Source: Saccoglossus kowalevskii
Lineage: Eukaryota > Hemichordata > Enteropneusta > Harrimaniidae
Direction: 5' to 3'
Length of the DNA stretch: 56,976 bases
Assembly: GCF_000003605.2 (NCBI RefSeq)
Contig: NW_003139182.1
Coordinates: forward strand, 1 to 56,976
Program-made: the position numbers and the translations under genes
In this document: positions 1 to 12,360 of the stretch, one piece after another
How the letters are laid out: each line of letters starts with the position of its first letter
Position numbering within the stretch: position 1 is the stretch's first letter
The notes under the pieces: model-generated
The model's database searches: none
Seen by the model: only the letters and a program-made list of their open reading frames with translations
Told to the model about the DNA's origin: nothing

Positions 1-45
1 TCACTGTGTGCATGGTATGGATCTACAATAACCTTACCAACTAAT
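1..45 (+). repeat. First monomer of the window, 43-bp variant
   Basis: The first two bases (TC) do not match the expected AT that ends a monomer. A 43-bp monomer then runs from 3 to 45. It lacks one A at monomer positions 10-11 (GCATGG instead of GCAATGG) and carries the GGATCT and AACCTTACC variants seen elsewhere in the array. There is no flanking unique DNA, so the array probably continues to the left of the window. The missing A could be real or a sequence-end error. Confidence 0.7.
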
Positions 46-239
46 ACAGTGTGCAATGGTTTGGCTCTACAATAAGCATACTAACTAAAACTGTGTGCAA
101 TGGTATGGTTCTACAATAAGCATACCAACTAATACTGTGTGCAATGGTATAGCTCTACAATAAGCATACCAACTAATACTGTGTGCAATGGCATGGCTCT
201 ACAATAAGCATACCAACTAATACTGTGTGCAATGGTATG

Positions 240-520
240 GCTCTACAATAAGCATACCAGCTAATACTGTGTGCAATGGTATGGCTCTACAATAAGCATG
301 CCAACTAATACTGTTTGCAATGGTATGGCTCTACAATAAGCATACCAACTAATACAGTGTGCAATGGTATGGTTCTACAATAAGCATACCAACTAATACT
401 GTGTGCAATGGTATGGTTCTACAACAAGTATACCAACTAATAAGTGTGCAATGGTATGGTTCTACAATAAGTATACCAACTAATACTGTGTGCAATGGTA
501 TGGCTCTACAATAAGTAAAC
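240..520 (+). repeat. Recurrent barcode block, first copy
   Basis: This run of monomers has a fixed order of variants: CCAGCTAAT (A39G), then AGCATGCC (A35G), then ACTGTTTGC (G6T), then ACAGTG with GGTTCT, then GGTTCTACAACAAG, then a 43-bp monomer beginning at AATAAGTGTGC. The same ordered set recurs near 5,180, 24,920, 42,660, 46,285 and 47,250. The shared order of six variants means these are copies of one ancestral segment, not independent mutations. The CCAGCT variant also occurs near 6,720 without the full set. Confidence 0.85.
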
Positions 521-999
521 CAACTAATACAGTGTGCAATGGTATGGCTCTACAATAAGCATACCAACTAATACTGTGTGCAATGGTATGGTTCTACAAT
601 AAGCATACCAACTAATACTGTGTGCAATGGTGTGGCTCTACAATAAGTATACCAACTAATACTGTGTGCAATGGTATGGCTCTACAATAAGCATACCAAC
701 TAATACTGTGTGCAATGGTATGGCTCTACAATAAGCATACCAACTAATAATGTGTACAATGGTATGGCTCTACAATAAGTATACCAACTAATACAATGTG
801 CAATGGTATGGCTCTACAATAAGTATACCAACTAATACTGTGTGCAATGGTATGGCTCTACAATAAGCATACCAACTAATACTGTTTGCAATGGTATGGC
901 TCTACAATAAGCATACCAACTAATACTGTGTACAATGGTATGGCTCTACAATAAGCATACCAACTAATACTGTGTGCAATGGTATGGCTCTACAATAAG

Positions 1000-2070
1000 C
1001 ATACCAACTAATACTGTGTGCAATGGTATGGCTCTACAATAAGCATACCAACTAATACTGTGTGCAATGATATGGCTCTGCAAGAAGAATACCAACTAAT
1101 ACTGTGTGCAATGGTATGGCTCTACTATAAGTATACCAACTAATACAGTGTGCAATGGTATGGCTCTACAATAAGTATACCAAATAATACTGTGTGCAAT
1201 GGTATGGCTCTACAATAAGCATACCAACTAATACTTTTTGCAATGGTAGGGCTCTACAATAAGCATACCAACTAATACTGTGTGCAATGGTATGGCTCTA
1301 CAATAAGCATACCAACTAATACTGCGTGCAATGGTATGGCTCTACAATAAGCATGCCAACTAATACTGTGTGCAATGGTATGGCTCTACAATAAGTATAC
1401 CAACTAATACTGTTTGCAATGGTATGGCTCTACAATAAGCATACCAACTAATACAGTGTGCAATGGAATGGTTCTACAATAAGCATACCAACTAATACTG
1501 TGTGCAATGGTATGGTTCTACAATAAGTATACCAACTAATACTGTGTGCAATGGTATTTCTCTACAATAAGTAAACCAACTAATACAGTGTGCAATGGTA
1601 TGGTTCTACAATAAGTATACCAACTAATACTGTGTGCAATGGTATAGCTCTACAATAACCTTACCAACTAATACAGTGTGCAATGGTATGGCTCTACAAT
1701 AAGTATACCAACTAATACTGAGTGCAATGGTATGGCTCTACAATAAACATACTAACTAAAACTGTGTGCAATGGTATGGTTCTACAATAAGCATACCAAC
1801 TAATACTGTGTGCAATGGTATGGTTCTACAATAAGCATACCAACTAATACTGTGTGCAATGGTATGGGTCTACAATAAGTATACCAACTAATACTGTGTG
1901 CAATGGCATGGCTGTACAATAAGCATTCCAACTAATACTGTGTGCAATGGTATGGCTCTACAATAAGCATACCAACTAATACTGTGTGCAATGGTATGGC
2001 TCTACAATACGTATACCAACTAATACTGTGTGCAATGGTATGGCTCCACAATAAGTATACCAACTAATTC
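1000..2070 (+). repeat. Block A, duplicated at about 38,750-39,820
   Basis: Shared rare variants align at a constant offset of 37,749. They include CTGCAA with AGAATACC near 1,080, CTTTTTGC with GGTAGGGCTC near 1,235, TATTTCTCT near 1,555, the AATACGTATACC junction near 2,005 and GGCTCCACAATAAG at 2,042. Part of it (about 1,443-2,110) also aligns to 26,241-26,910 at offset 24,798. Block A lies immediately left of block B here, whereas in the 37.5-39.8 kb copy it lies to the right of B. Confidence 0.85.
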
Positions 2071-3340
2071 TGTGTGCAATATGTATGGCTCTACAATAAG
2101 CATACCAACTAATACTGTTTGCAATGGTATGGCTCTACAATAAGCATACCAACTAATACTGTGTGGAATGGTATGGCTCTACAATAAGCATACCAACTAA
2201 TAATGTGTGCAATGGTATGGCTCTACAATAAGTATACCAACTAATATAGTGTGCAATGTTATGGCTCTACAATAAGTATACCAACTAATACTGTGTGCAA
2301 TGGTATGGCTCTACAATAAGCATACCAACTAATACTGCGTGCAATGGTATGGCTCTACAATAAGCATGCCAACTAATACAGTGTGCAATGGTATGGTTCT
2401 ACAAAAAGTATACCAACTAATACTGTGTGCAATGGTATAGCTCTACAATAACCTTACCAACTAATACAGTGTGCAATGGTATGGCTCTACAATAAGTATA
2501 CCACCTAATACTGTGTGCAATGGTATGGCTCTACAATAAGCATACTAACTAATACTGTTTGCAATGGTATGGCTCTACAATAAGCATATCAACTAATACT
2601 GTGTGCAATGGTATAGCTCTACAATAACCTTACCAACTAATACAGTGTGCAATGGTATGGCTCTACAATACGCATACCTACTAATACTGTGTGCAATGGT
2701 ATGGCTCTACAATAAGCATACCAACTAATACTGTTTGCAATGGTATGGCTCTACAATAAGCATACCAACTAATACTGTGTGCAATGGTATAGCTCTACAA
2801 TAACCTTACCAACTAATACAGTGTGCAATGGTATTTCTCTGCAATAAGTAAACCAACTAATACAGTGTGCAATGGTATGGTTCTACAATAAGTATACCAA
2901 CTAATACTGTGTGCAATGGTATAGCTCTACAATAACCTTACCAACTAATACAGTGTGCAATGGTATGGCTCTACAATAAGTATACCAACTAATACTGAGT
3001 GCAATGGTATGGCTCTACAATAAGCATACTAACTAAAACTGTGTGCAATGGTATGGTTCTACAATAAGCATACCAACTAATACTGTGTGCAATGGTATGG
3101 TTCTACAATAAGCATACCAACTAATACTGTGTGCAATGGTATGGCTCTACAATAAGTATACCAACTAATACTGTGTGCAATGGCATGGCTCTACAATAAG
3201 CATTCCAACTAATACTGTGTGCAATGGTATGGCTCTACAATAAGCATACCAACTAATACTGTGTGCAATGGTATGGCTCTACAATAAGTATACCAACTAA
3301 TACTGTGTGCAATGGTATGGCTCTACAATAAGTATACCAA
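1550..3340 (+). repeat. Tandem 29-monomer higher-order repeat (1,277-bp shift)
   Basis: Diagnostic variants recur 1,277 bp apart. TATTTCTCT occurs at 1,555 and 2,832, CTGAGTGC around 1,721 and 2,998, and TGGCATGG followed by AGCATTCC at 1,904 and 3,181. The shift is 29 x 44 + 1. The second copy is partial, about 510 bp, and fades after roughly 3,340. The extra base fits the +1 monomer near 2,080 (CAATATGTATGG). Boundaries are approximate. Confidence 0.8.
2070..3180 (+). repeat. Block B, duplicated at about 37,530-38,640
   Basis: The segment aligns at a constant offset of 35,460. Shared rare markers are ACAAAAAGTATACC (2,401 and 37,861), CCACCTAATACTG (2,501 and 37,961), CGCATACCTACTAAT (near 2,670 and 38,130), TATTTCTCT (2,832 and 38,292) and CTGAGTGC (2,998 and 38,458). 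Similarity ends just after 3,180, where this copy has TGGCATGG and the other does not. Confidence 0.88.
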
Positions 3341-3777
3341 CTAATACTGTTTGCAATGGTATGGCTCTACAATAAGCATACCAACTAATACTGTTTGCAA
3401 TGGTATGGCTCTACAATAAGCATACCAAATAATACAGTGTGCAATGGTATGGCTCTACAATAAGTATACCAACTAATACAGTGTGCAATGGTATGGCTCT
3501 ACAATAAGTATACCAACTAATAATGTGTGCAATGGTATGGCTCTACAATAAGCATACCAACTAATACTGTGTGCAATGGTATGGCTCTACAATAAGCATA
3601 CCAACTAATACTGTGTGCAATGGTATGGCTCTACAATAAGTTTACCAACTAACACTGTGTGCAATGGTATGGCTCTACAATAAGCATACCAACTAATACT
3701 GTGTGCAATGGTATGGCTCTACAATAAGCATACCAACTAATACTGTGTGCAATGGTATGGTTCTACAATAAGCATAC

Positions 3778-4680
3778 CAACTAATACTGTGTGCAATGGT
3801 GTGGCTCTACAATATGCATACCAACTAATACTGTGTGCAATGGTATGGTTCTACAATAAGCATACCAACTAATACTGTGTGCAATGGTATGGCTCTACAA
3901 TAAGCATACCAACTAATACTGTGTGCAATGGTATGGCTCTACAATAAGAATGCCATCTGATACTGTGTGCAATGTTATGGCTCTACAATAAGTATACCAA
4001 CTAATACAGTGTGCAATGGTATGGCTCTACAATAAGTATACCAAATAATACTGTGTGCAATGGTATGGCTCTACTATACGCATACCAACTAATACTGTGT
4101 TCAATGGTATGGCTCTACAATAAGCATACCAACTAATACTGTGTGCAATGGTATGGCTCTACAATAAGTATACCAACTCATACAGTGTGCAATGGTATGG
4201 CTCTACAATAAGTATACCAACTAATACTGTGTGCAATGGTATGGCTCTACAATAAGCATACCAAATAATACTGTGTGCAATGGTATGGCTCTACAATAAG
4301 CATACCAACTAATACTGTGTGCAATGGTATGGCTCTACAATAAGCATACCAACTAATACTGTGTACAATGGTATGACTCTACAATAAGTTTACCAACTAA
4401 CATTGTTTGCAATGTTATGGCTCTACAATAAGCATACCAACTAATACTGTGTGCAATGGTATGGCTCTACAATAAGCATACCAACTAATACTGTGTGCAA
4501 TGGTATGGTTCTACAATAAGTATACCAACTCATACAGTGTGCAATGGTATGGCTCTACAATAAGTATACCAACTAATACTGTGTGCAATGGTATGGCTCT
4601 ACAATAAGCATACCAAATAATACTGTGTGCAATGGTATGGCTCTACAATAAGCATACCAACTAATACTGTGTGCAATGGT
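3778..4680 (+). repeat. ~900-bp segment duplicated at 31,398-32,300, partly again at ~48.1 kb
   Basis: The offset to the middle copy is 27,620. Shared rare features in order are GGTGTGGCTC followed by AATATGCATACC, AGAATGCCATC, GCAATGTTATGG, GTGTTCAATGG, ACTCATACAGTG, GTTTACCAACTAACATTG and a second ACTCATACAG. A third copy starts near 48,121, at 16,560 from the middle copy. The copies differ at a few sites, for example GCCATCTGA, GCCATCAAA and GCCATCTAA at 3,951, 31,571 and 48,131. That gives a way to order the duplications. Confidence 0.9.
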
Positions 4681-6760
4681 ATGGTTCTACAACAAGTATA
4701 CCAACTAATAAGTGTGCAATGGTATGGCTCTACAATAAGCATACCAACTAATACTGTGTGCAATGGTATGGTTCTACAATAAGCATACCAACTAATACTG
4801 TGTGCAATGGTGTGGCTCTACAATAAGTATACCAACTAATACTGTGTGCAATGGTATGGCTCTACAATAAGCATACCAACTAATACTGTTTGCAATGGTA
4901 TGGCTCTACAATAAGCACACCAACTAATATTGTGTACAATGGTATGGCTCTACAATAAGCATACCAACTAATACTGTGTGCAATGGTATGGCTCTACAAT
5001 AAGCATACCAACTAATACTGTGTGCAATGGTATGGCTCTACAATAAGCATACTAACTAAAACTGTGTGCAATGGTATGGTTCTACTATAAGCATACCAAC
5101 TAATACTGTTTGCAATGGTATGGCTCTACAATAAGCATACCAACTAATACTGTGTGCAATGGTATGGCTCTACAATAAGCATACCAGCTAATACTGTGTG
5201 CAATGGTATGGCTCTACAATAAGCATGCCAACTAATACTGTTTGCAATGGTATGGCTCTACAATAAGCATACCAACTAATACAGTGTGCAATGGTATGGT
5301 TCTACAATAAGCATACCAACTAATACTGTGTGCAATGGTATGGTTCTACAACAAGTATACCAACTAATAAGTGTGCAATGGTATGGTTCTACAATAAGCA
5401 TACCAACTAATACTGTTTGCAATGGTATGGCTCTACAATAAGCATACCAACTAATATTGTGTACAATGGTATGGCTCTACAATAAGCATACCAACTAATA
5501 CTGTGTGCAATGGTATGGCTCTACAATAAGCATACCAACTAATACTGTGTGCAATGGTATGGCTCTACAATAAGCATACCAACTAATACTGTTTGCAATG
5601 GTATGGCTCTACAATAAGCATACCAACTAATACTGTTTGCAATGGTATTGCTCTACAATAAGCATACCAAATAATACAGTGTGCAATGGTATGGCTCTAC
5701 AATAAGTATACCAACTAATACAGTGTGCAATGGTATGGCTCTACAATAAGTATACCAACTAATAATGTGTGCAATGGTATGGCTCTACAATAAGCATACC
5801 AACTAATACTGTGTGCAATGGTATGGCTCTACAATAAGCATACCAACTAATACTGTGTGCAATGGTATGGCTCTACAATAAGTTTACCAACTAACACTGT
5901 TTGCAATGTTATGGCTCTACAATAAGCATACCAACTAATACTGTGTGCAATGGTATGGCTCTACAATAAGCATACCAACTAATACTGTGTGCAATGGTAT
6001 GGTTCTACAATAAGTATACCAACTCATACAGTGTGCAATGGTATGGCTCTACAATAAGTATACCAACTAATACTGTGTGCAATGGTATGGCTCTACAATA
6101 AGCATACCAAATAATACTGTGTGCAATGGTATGGCTCTACAATAAGCATACCAACTAATACTGTGTGCAATGGTATGGTTCTACAACAAGTATACCAACT
6201 AATATGTGTGCAATGGTATGGCTCTACAATAAGCATACCAACTAATACTGTGTGCAATGGTATGGTTCTACAATAAGCACACCAACTAATACTGTGTGCA
6301 ATGGTGTGGCTCTACAATAAGTATACCAACTAATACTGTGTGCAATGGTATGGCTCTACAATAAGCATACCAACTAATACTGTTTGCAATGGTATGGCTC
6401 TACAATAAGCACACCAACTAATATTGTGTACAATGGTATGGTTCTACAATAAGCATACCAACTAATACTGTGTGCAATGGTATGGCTCTACAATAAGCAT
6501 ACCAACTAATAATGTGTGCAATGGTATGGCTCTACAATAAGCATACTAACTAAAACTGTGTGCAATGGCATGGTTCTACAATAAGCATACCAACTAATAC
6601 TGTTTGCAATGGTATGGATCTACAATAAGCATACCAACTAATACTGTGTGCAATGGTATGGCTCTACAATAAGCATACCAACTAATACTGTGTGCAATGG
6701 TATGGCTCTACAATAAGCATACCAGCTAATACTGTGTGCAATGGTATGGCTCTACAATAA
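4388..6760 (+). repeat. Tandem 34-monomer higher-order repeat (1,494-bp period)
   Basis: Markers recur 1,494 bp apart. They are GTTTACC with CTAACA (4,388 and 5,882), CATACAG after ACT (4,531 and 6,025), GCACACC (4,915 and 6,409) and GCATACTAACTAAAAC (5,047 and 6,541). The period equals 34 x 44 - 2, and the two missing bases are explained by 43-bp monomers near 4,709 and 5,366. After about 6,600 the shift becomes 1,538, so the second copy has gained one monomer. Confidence 0.85.
4490..5440 (+). repeat. Segment duplicated at about 41,930-42,920
   Basis: ACTCATACAG, the ACAACAAG plus AATAAGTGTGC monomer, GGTGTGGCTC, GCACACC, GCATACTAACTAAAAC and CCAGCTAAT occur in the same order in both places. 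The offset is 37,437 up to about 5,000 and 37,481 after it, so the 42-kb copy holds one extra monomer. A GGCTTTACAATAAG monomer near 42,428 is probably the extra one. Confidence 0.85.
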
Positions 6761-7340
6761 GCATACCAACTAATACTGTTTGCAATGGTATGGCTCTATA
6801 ATAAGCATACCAACTAATACTGTGTGCAATGGTATGGCTCTACAATAAGCATACCAACTAATAACGTGTGCAATGGTATGGCTCTACAATAAGTATACCA
6901 ACTAATACAGTGTGCAATGGTATGGCTCTACAATAAGTATACCAACTAATTCTGTGTGCATTGGCATGGCTCTACAATAAGCATACCAACTAATACTGCG
7001 TGCAATGGTATGGCTCTACAATAAGCATGCCAACTAATACAGTGTGCAATGGTATGGTTCTACAATAAGTATACCAACTAATACTGTGTGCAATGGTATA
7101 GCTCTACAATAACCATACCAACTAATACTGTGTGCAATGGTATGGCTCTACAATAAGTATACCAACTAATACTGTGTGCAATGGTATGGCTCTACAATAA
7201 GCATACCAACTAATACTGTTTGCAATGGTATGGCTCTACAATAAGCATACCAACTAATACTGTGTGCAATGGTATGGCTCTACAATAAGCATACCAACTA
7301 ATACTGTGTGCAATGGTATGGCTCTACAATAAGCATACCA
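6760..7340 (+). repeat. Segment duplicated at about 10,750-11,440
   Basis: The offset is 3,991 from CTCTATAATAAG at 6,794 and 10,785. The shared order continues with ATAACGTGTGC, ATTCTGTGTGCATTGG, ACTGCGTGC, AGCATGCC, and TAGCTC with AACCATACC. The offset equals 91 x 44 - 13, and the missing 13 bases are accounted for by the 34-bp monomer at 8,006 (-10) and three 43-bp monomers near 7,476, 8,257 and 9,690 (-1 each). The right copy contains an additional 132-bp duplication. Confidence 0.88.
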
Positions 7341-8005
7341 ACTAATACTGTGTGCAATGGTATGGCTCTACAATAAGCATACCAACTAATACTGTTTGCA
7401 ATGGTATGGCTCTACAATAAGCATACCAACTAATACTGTGTGCAATGGTATGGTTCTACAACAAGTATACCAACTAATAAGTGTGCAATGGTATGGTTCT
7501 ACAATAAGTATACCATCTAATACTGTGTGCAATGGTATGGCTCTACAATAAGTAAACCAACTAATACAGTGTGCAATGGTATGGATCTACAATAAGTATA
7601 CCAACTAATACTGTGTGCAATGGTATGGATCTACAATAACCTTACCAACTAATACAGTGTGCAATGGTATGGCTCTACAATAAGTATACCAACTAATACT
7701 GTGTGCAATGGTATGGCTCTACAATAAGTAAACCAACTAATACAGTGTGCAATGGTATGGCTCTACAATAAGCATACCAACTAATACTGTGTGCAATGGT
7801 ATGGTTCTACAATAAGCATACCAACTAATACTGTGTGCAATGGTGTGGCTCTACAATAAGTATACCAACTAATACTGTGTGCAATGGTATGGCTCTACAA
7901 TAAGCATACCAACTAATACTGTTTGCAATGGTATGGCTCTACAATAAGCATACCAACTAATATTGTGTACAATGGTATGGCTCTACAATAAGCATACCAA
8001 CTAAT

Positions 8006-8039
8006 ACTGTATGGCTCTAGAATAAGCATACCAACTAAT
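8006..8039 (+). repeat. 34-bp deletion monomer
   Basis: This monomer reads ACTGT directly into ATGGCTCTAG, so ten bases (about monomer positions 6-15) are missing. The break lies between two GT-containing stretches and fits slippage between short matches. It also has C25G (CTAGAAT). It is the shortest monomer I found, and I did not see a second copy in the window. Confidence 0.9.
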
Positions 8040-8924
8040 ACTGTGTGCAATGGTATGGCTCTACAATAAGCATACCAACTAATACTGTTTGCAATGGTAT
8101 GGCTCTACAATAAGCATACCAACTAATACTGTTTGCAATGGTATGGCTCTACAATAAGCATACCAAATAATACAGTGTGCAATGGTATGGTTCTACAATA
8201 AGCATACCAACTAATACTGTGTGCAATGGTATGGTTCTACACCAAGTATACCAACTAATAAGTGTGCAATGGTATGGTTCTACAATAAGTATACCAACTA
8301 ATACTGTGTGCAATGGTATGGCTCTACAATAAGTAAACCAACTAATACAGTGTGCAATGGTATGGCTCTACAATAAGCATACCAACTAATACTGTGTGCA
8401 ATGGTATGGTTCTACAATAAGCATACCAACTAATACTGTGTGCAATGGTGTGGCTCTACAATAAGTATACCAACTAATACTGTGTGCAATGGTATGGCTC
8501 TACAATAAGCATACCAACTAATACTGTTTGCAATGGTATGGCTCTACAATAAGCATACCAACTAATATTGTGTACAATGGTATGGCTCTACAATAAGCAT
8601 ACCAACTAATACTGTGTGCAATGGTATGGCTCTACAATAAGCATACTAACTAAAACTGTGTGCAATGGTATGGTTCTACAATAAGCATACCAACTAATAC
8701 TGTGTGCAATGGTATGGCTCTACAATAAGCATACCAACTAATACTGTGTGCAATGGTATGGCTCTACAATAAGCATACCAACTAATACTGTGTGCAATGG
8801 TATGGCTCTACAATAAGCATACCAACTAATACTGTGTGCAATGGTATGGCTCTACAATAAGCATACCAACTAATACTGTGTGCAATGGTATGGCTCTACA
8901 ATAAGCATACCAACTAATACAGTG

Positions 8925-9690
8925 TGCAATGGTATGGCTCTACAATAAGCATACCAACTAATACTGTGTGCAATGGTATGGCTCTACAATAAGCATACCA
9001 ACTAATACTGTTTGCAATGGTATGGCTCTACAATAAGCATACCAACTAATACTGTGTGCAATGGTATAGCTCTACAATAACCTTACCAACTAATACAGTG
9101 TGCAATGGTATGGCTTTACAATAAGCATACCAACTAATACTGTGTGCAATGGTATGGCTCTACAATAAGCATACCAACTAATACTGTTTGCAATGGTATG
9201 GCTCTACAATAAGCATACCAACTAATACTGTGTGCAATGGTATAGCTCTACAGTAACCTTACCAACTAATACAGTGTGCAATGGTATGGCTCTACAATAC
9301 GCATACCAACTAATACTGTGTGCAATGGTATGGCTCTACAATAAGTATAGGAACTAATACTGTTTGCAATGGTATGGCTCTACAATAAGCATACCAACTA
9401 ATACAGTGTGCAATGGTATGGTTCTACAATAAGCATACCAACTAATACTGTGTGCAATGGTATGGTTCTACAATAAGTATACCAACTAATACTGTGTGCA
9501 ATGGTATTTCTCTACAATAAGTAAACCAACTAATACAGTGTGCAATGGTATGGTTCTACAATAAGTATACCAACTAATACTGTGTGCAATGGTATAGCTC
9601 TACAATAACCTTACCAACTAATACAGTGTGCAATGGTATGGTTCTACAATAAGCGTACCAACTAATACTGTGTGCAATGGTATGGTTCTA
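8925..9690 (+). repeat. ~765-bp segment duplicated at 49,422-50,187
   Basis: A constant offset of 40,497 joins GGCTTTACA (9,112 and 49,609), CTACAGTAACC (near 9,248 and 49,745), AGTATAGGAACTAAT (near 9,346 and 49,843), TATTTCTCT with GTAAACC, and AAGCGTACC (9,652 and 50,149). After this point the copies part: the left copy lacks two monomers that the right copy retains. This is the most distant pair I found. Confidence 0.88.
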
Positions 9691-11016
9691 CAATAGTATA
9701 CCAACTAATACTGTGTGCAATGGTATTTCTCTACAATAAGTATATCAACTAATACTGTGTGCAATGGTATGGTTCTACAATAAGCATACCAACTAATACT
9801 GAGTGCAATGGTATGGCTCTACAATAAGCATACCAACTAATACTGTTTGCAATGGTATGGCTCTACAATAAGCATACCAACTAATACTTTTTGCAATGGT
9901 AGGGCTCTACAATAAGCATACCAACTAATACTGTGTGCAATGGTATGACTCTACAATAAGTATACCAACTAATACTGTTTGCAATGGTATGGCTCTACAC
10001 TAAGCATACCAACTAATACTGTTTGCAATGGTATGGCTCTACAATAAGCATACCAACTAATACAGTGTGCAATGGTATGGTTCTACAATAAGCATGCCAA
10101 CTAATACTGTGTGCAATGGTATGGCTCTACCATAAGTATACCAACTAATACTGTTTGCAATGGTATGGCTCTACAATAAGCATACCAACTAATACTGTGT
10201 GCAATGGTATGGCTCTACAATAAGCATACCAACTAATACTGTGTGCAATGGTATGGTTCTACAATAAGCATACCAACTAATACTGTGTGCAATGGTATGG
10301 CTCTACAATAAGCATACCAACTAATACTGTTTGCAATGGTATGGCTCTACAATAAGCATACCAACTAATACTGTGTACAATGGTATGGCTCTACAATAAG
10401 CATACCAACTAATACTGTGTGCAATGGTATGGCTCTACAATAAGCATACCAACTAATACTGTTTGCAATGGTATGGCTCTACAATAAGCATACCAACTAA
10501 TACTGTGTGCAATGGTATGGCTCTACAATAAGCATACCAACTAATAATGTGTGCAATGGTATGGCTCTACAATAAGTATACCAACTAATACAATGTGCAA
10601 TGGTATGGCTCTACAATAAGTATACCAACTAATACTGTGTGCAATGGTATGGCTCTACAATAAGTATACCAACTAATACTGTGTGCAATGGTATGGCTCT
10701 ACAATAAGTATACCAACTAATTCTGTGTGCAATCGTATGGCTCTACAATAAGCATACCAACTAATACTGTTTGCAATGGTATGGCTCTATAATAAGCATA
10801 CCAACTAATACTGTGTGCAATGGTATGGCTCTACAATAAGCATACCAACTAATAACGTGTGCAATGGTATGGCTCTACAATAAGTATACCAACTAATACA
10901 GTGTGCAATGGTATGGCTCTACAATAAGTATACCAACTAATTCTGTGTGCATTGGCATGGCTCTACAATAAGCATACCAACTAATACTGCGTGCAATGGT
11001 ATGGCTCTACAATAAG

Positions 11017-11280
11017 CATGCCAACTAATACAGTGTGCAATGGTATGGTTCTACAATAAGTATACCAACTAATACTGTGTGCAATGGTATAGCTCTACAA
11101 TAACCATACCAACTAATACTGTGTGCAATGGTATGGCTCTACAATAAGCATGCCAACTAATACAGTGTGCAATGGTATGGTTCTACAATAAGTATACCAA
11201 CTAATACTGTGTGCAATGGTATAGCTCTACAATAACCATACCAACTAATACTGTGTGCAATGGTATGGCTCTACAATAAG
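11017..11280 (+). repeat. 132-bp (3-monomer) tandem duplication
   Basis: Two 132-bp units start at CATGCC at 11,017 and 11,149. Each contains the ordered monomers ACAGTG/GGTTCT/GTATACC, TAGCTC/AACCATACC and a GGCTCT monomer. The homologous segment near 7,028 carries this trio once. The duplication therefore arose after the 6.8-kb and 10.8-kb segments separated, or the other copy was lost. Confidence 0.88.
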
Positions 11281-11399
11281 TATACCAACTAATACTGTGT
11301 GCAATGGTATGGCTCTACAATAAGCATACCCACTAATACTGTTTGCAATGGTATGGCTCTACAATAAGCATACCAACTAATACTGTGTGCAATGGTATA

Positions 11400-12360
11400 G
11401 CTCTTTCAATAACCTTACCAACTAATACAGTGTGCAATGGTATGGTTCTACAATAAGCATACCAACTAATACTGTGTGCAATGGTATGGTTCTACAATAA
11501 GTATACCAATTAATACTGTGTGCAATGGTATTTCTCTACAATAAGTAAACCAACTAATACAGTGTGCAATGGTATGGTTCTACAATAGTATACCAACTAA
11601 TACTGTGTGCAATGGTATTTCTCTACAATAAGTATATCAACTAATACTGTGTGCAATGGTATGGTTCTACAATAAGTATACCAACTAATACTGTGTGCAA
11701 TGGTATGGCTCTACAATAAGTATACCAACTAATACTGTGTGCAATGGTATGGCTCTACAATAAGCATACCAACTAATACTGTTTGCAATGGTATGGCTCT
11801 ACAATAAGCATACCAACTAATACTGTGTACAATGGTATGGCTCTACAATAAGCATACCAACTAATACTGTGTGCAATGGTATGGCTCTACAATAAGCATA
11901 CCAACTAATACTGTTTGCAATGGTATGGCTCTACAATAAGCATACCAACTAATACTGTGTGCAATGGTATGGCTCTACAATAAGCATACCAACTAATAAT
12001 GTGTGCAATGGTATGGCTCTACAATAAGTATACCAACTAATACAATGTGCAATGGTATGGCTCTACAATAAGTATACCGACTAATACTGTGTGCAATGGT
12101 ATGGATCTACAATAAGCATATCAACTAATACTGCGTGCAATGGTATGGCTCTACAATAAGCATGCCAACTAATACTGTGTGCAAAGGTATGGCTCTACAA
12201 TAAGTATACCAACTAATACTGTTTGCAATGGTATGGTTCTACAATAAGTATACCAACTAATACTGTGTGCAATGGTATTTCTCGACAATAAGTAAACCAA
12301 CTAATACAGTGTGCAATGGTATGGTTCTACAATAAGTATACCAACTAATACTGTGTGCAA
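11400..12360 (+). repeat. Segment duplicated at about 50,090-51,010
   Basis: The shared order is AATTAATACTG, TATTTCTC or TATTTATC with GTAAACC, the 43-bp CTACAATAGTATACC monomer (11,581 and 50,274), TATTTCTC with GTATATC, and CAAAGGTATGG (12,181 and 50,830). The offset changes from 38,693 to 38,649, meaning one monomer more in this copy near 11.7 kb. A monomer near 11,405 (CTCTTTCAATAACC) has one extra base. Confidence 0.8.
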
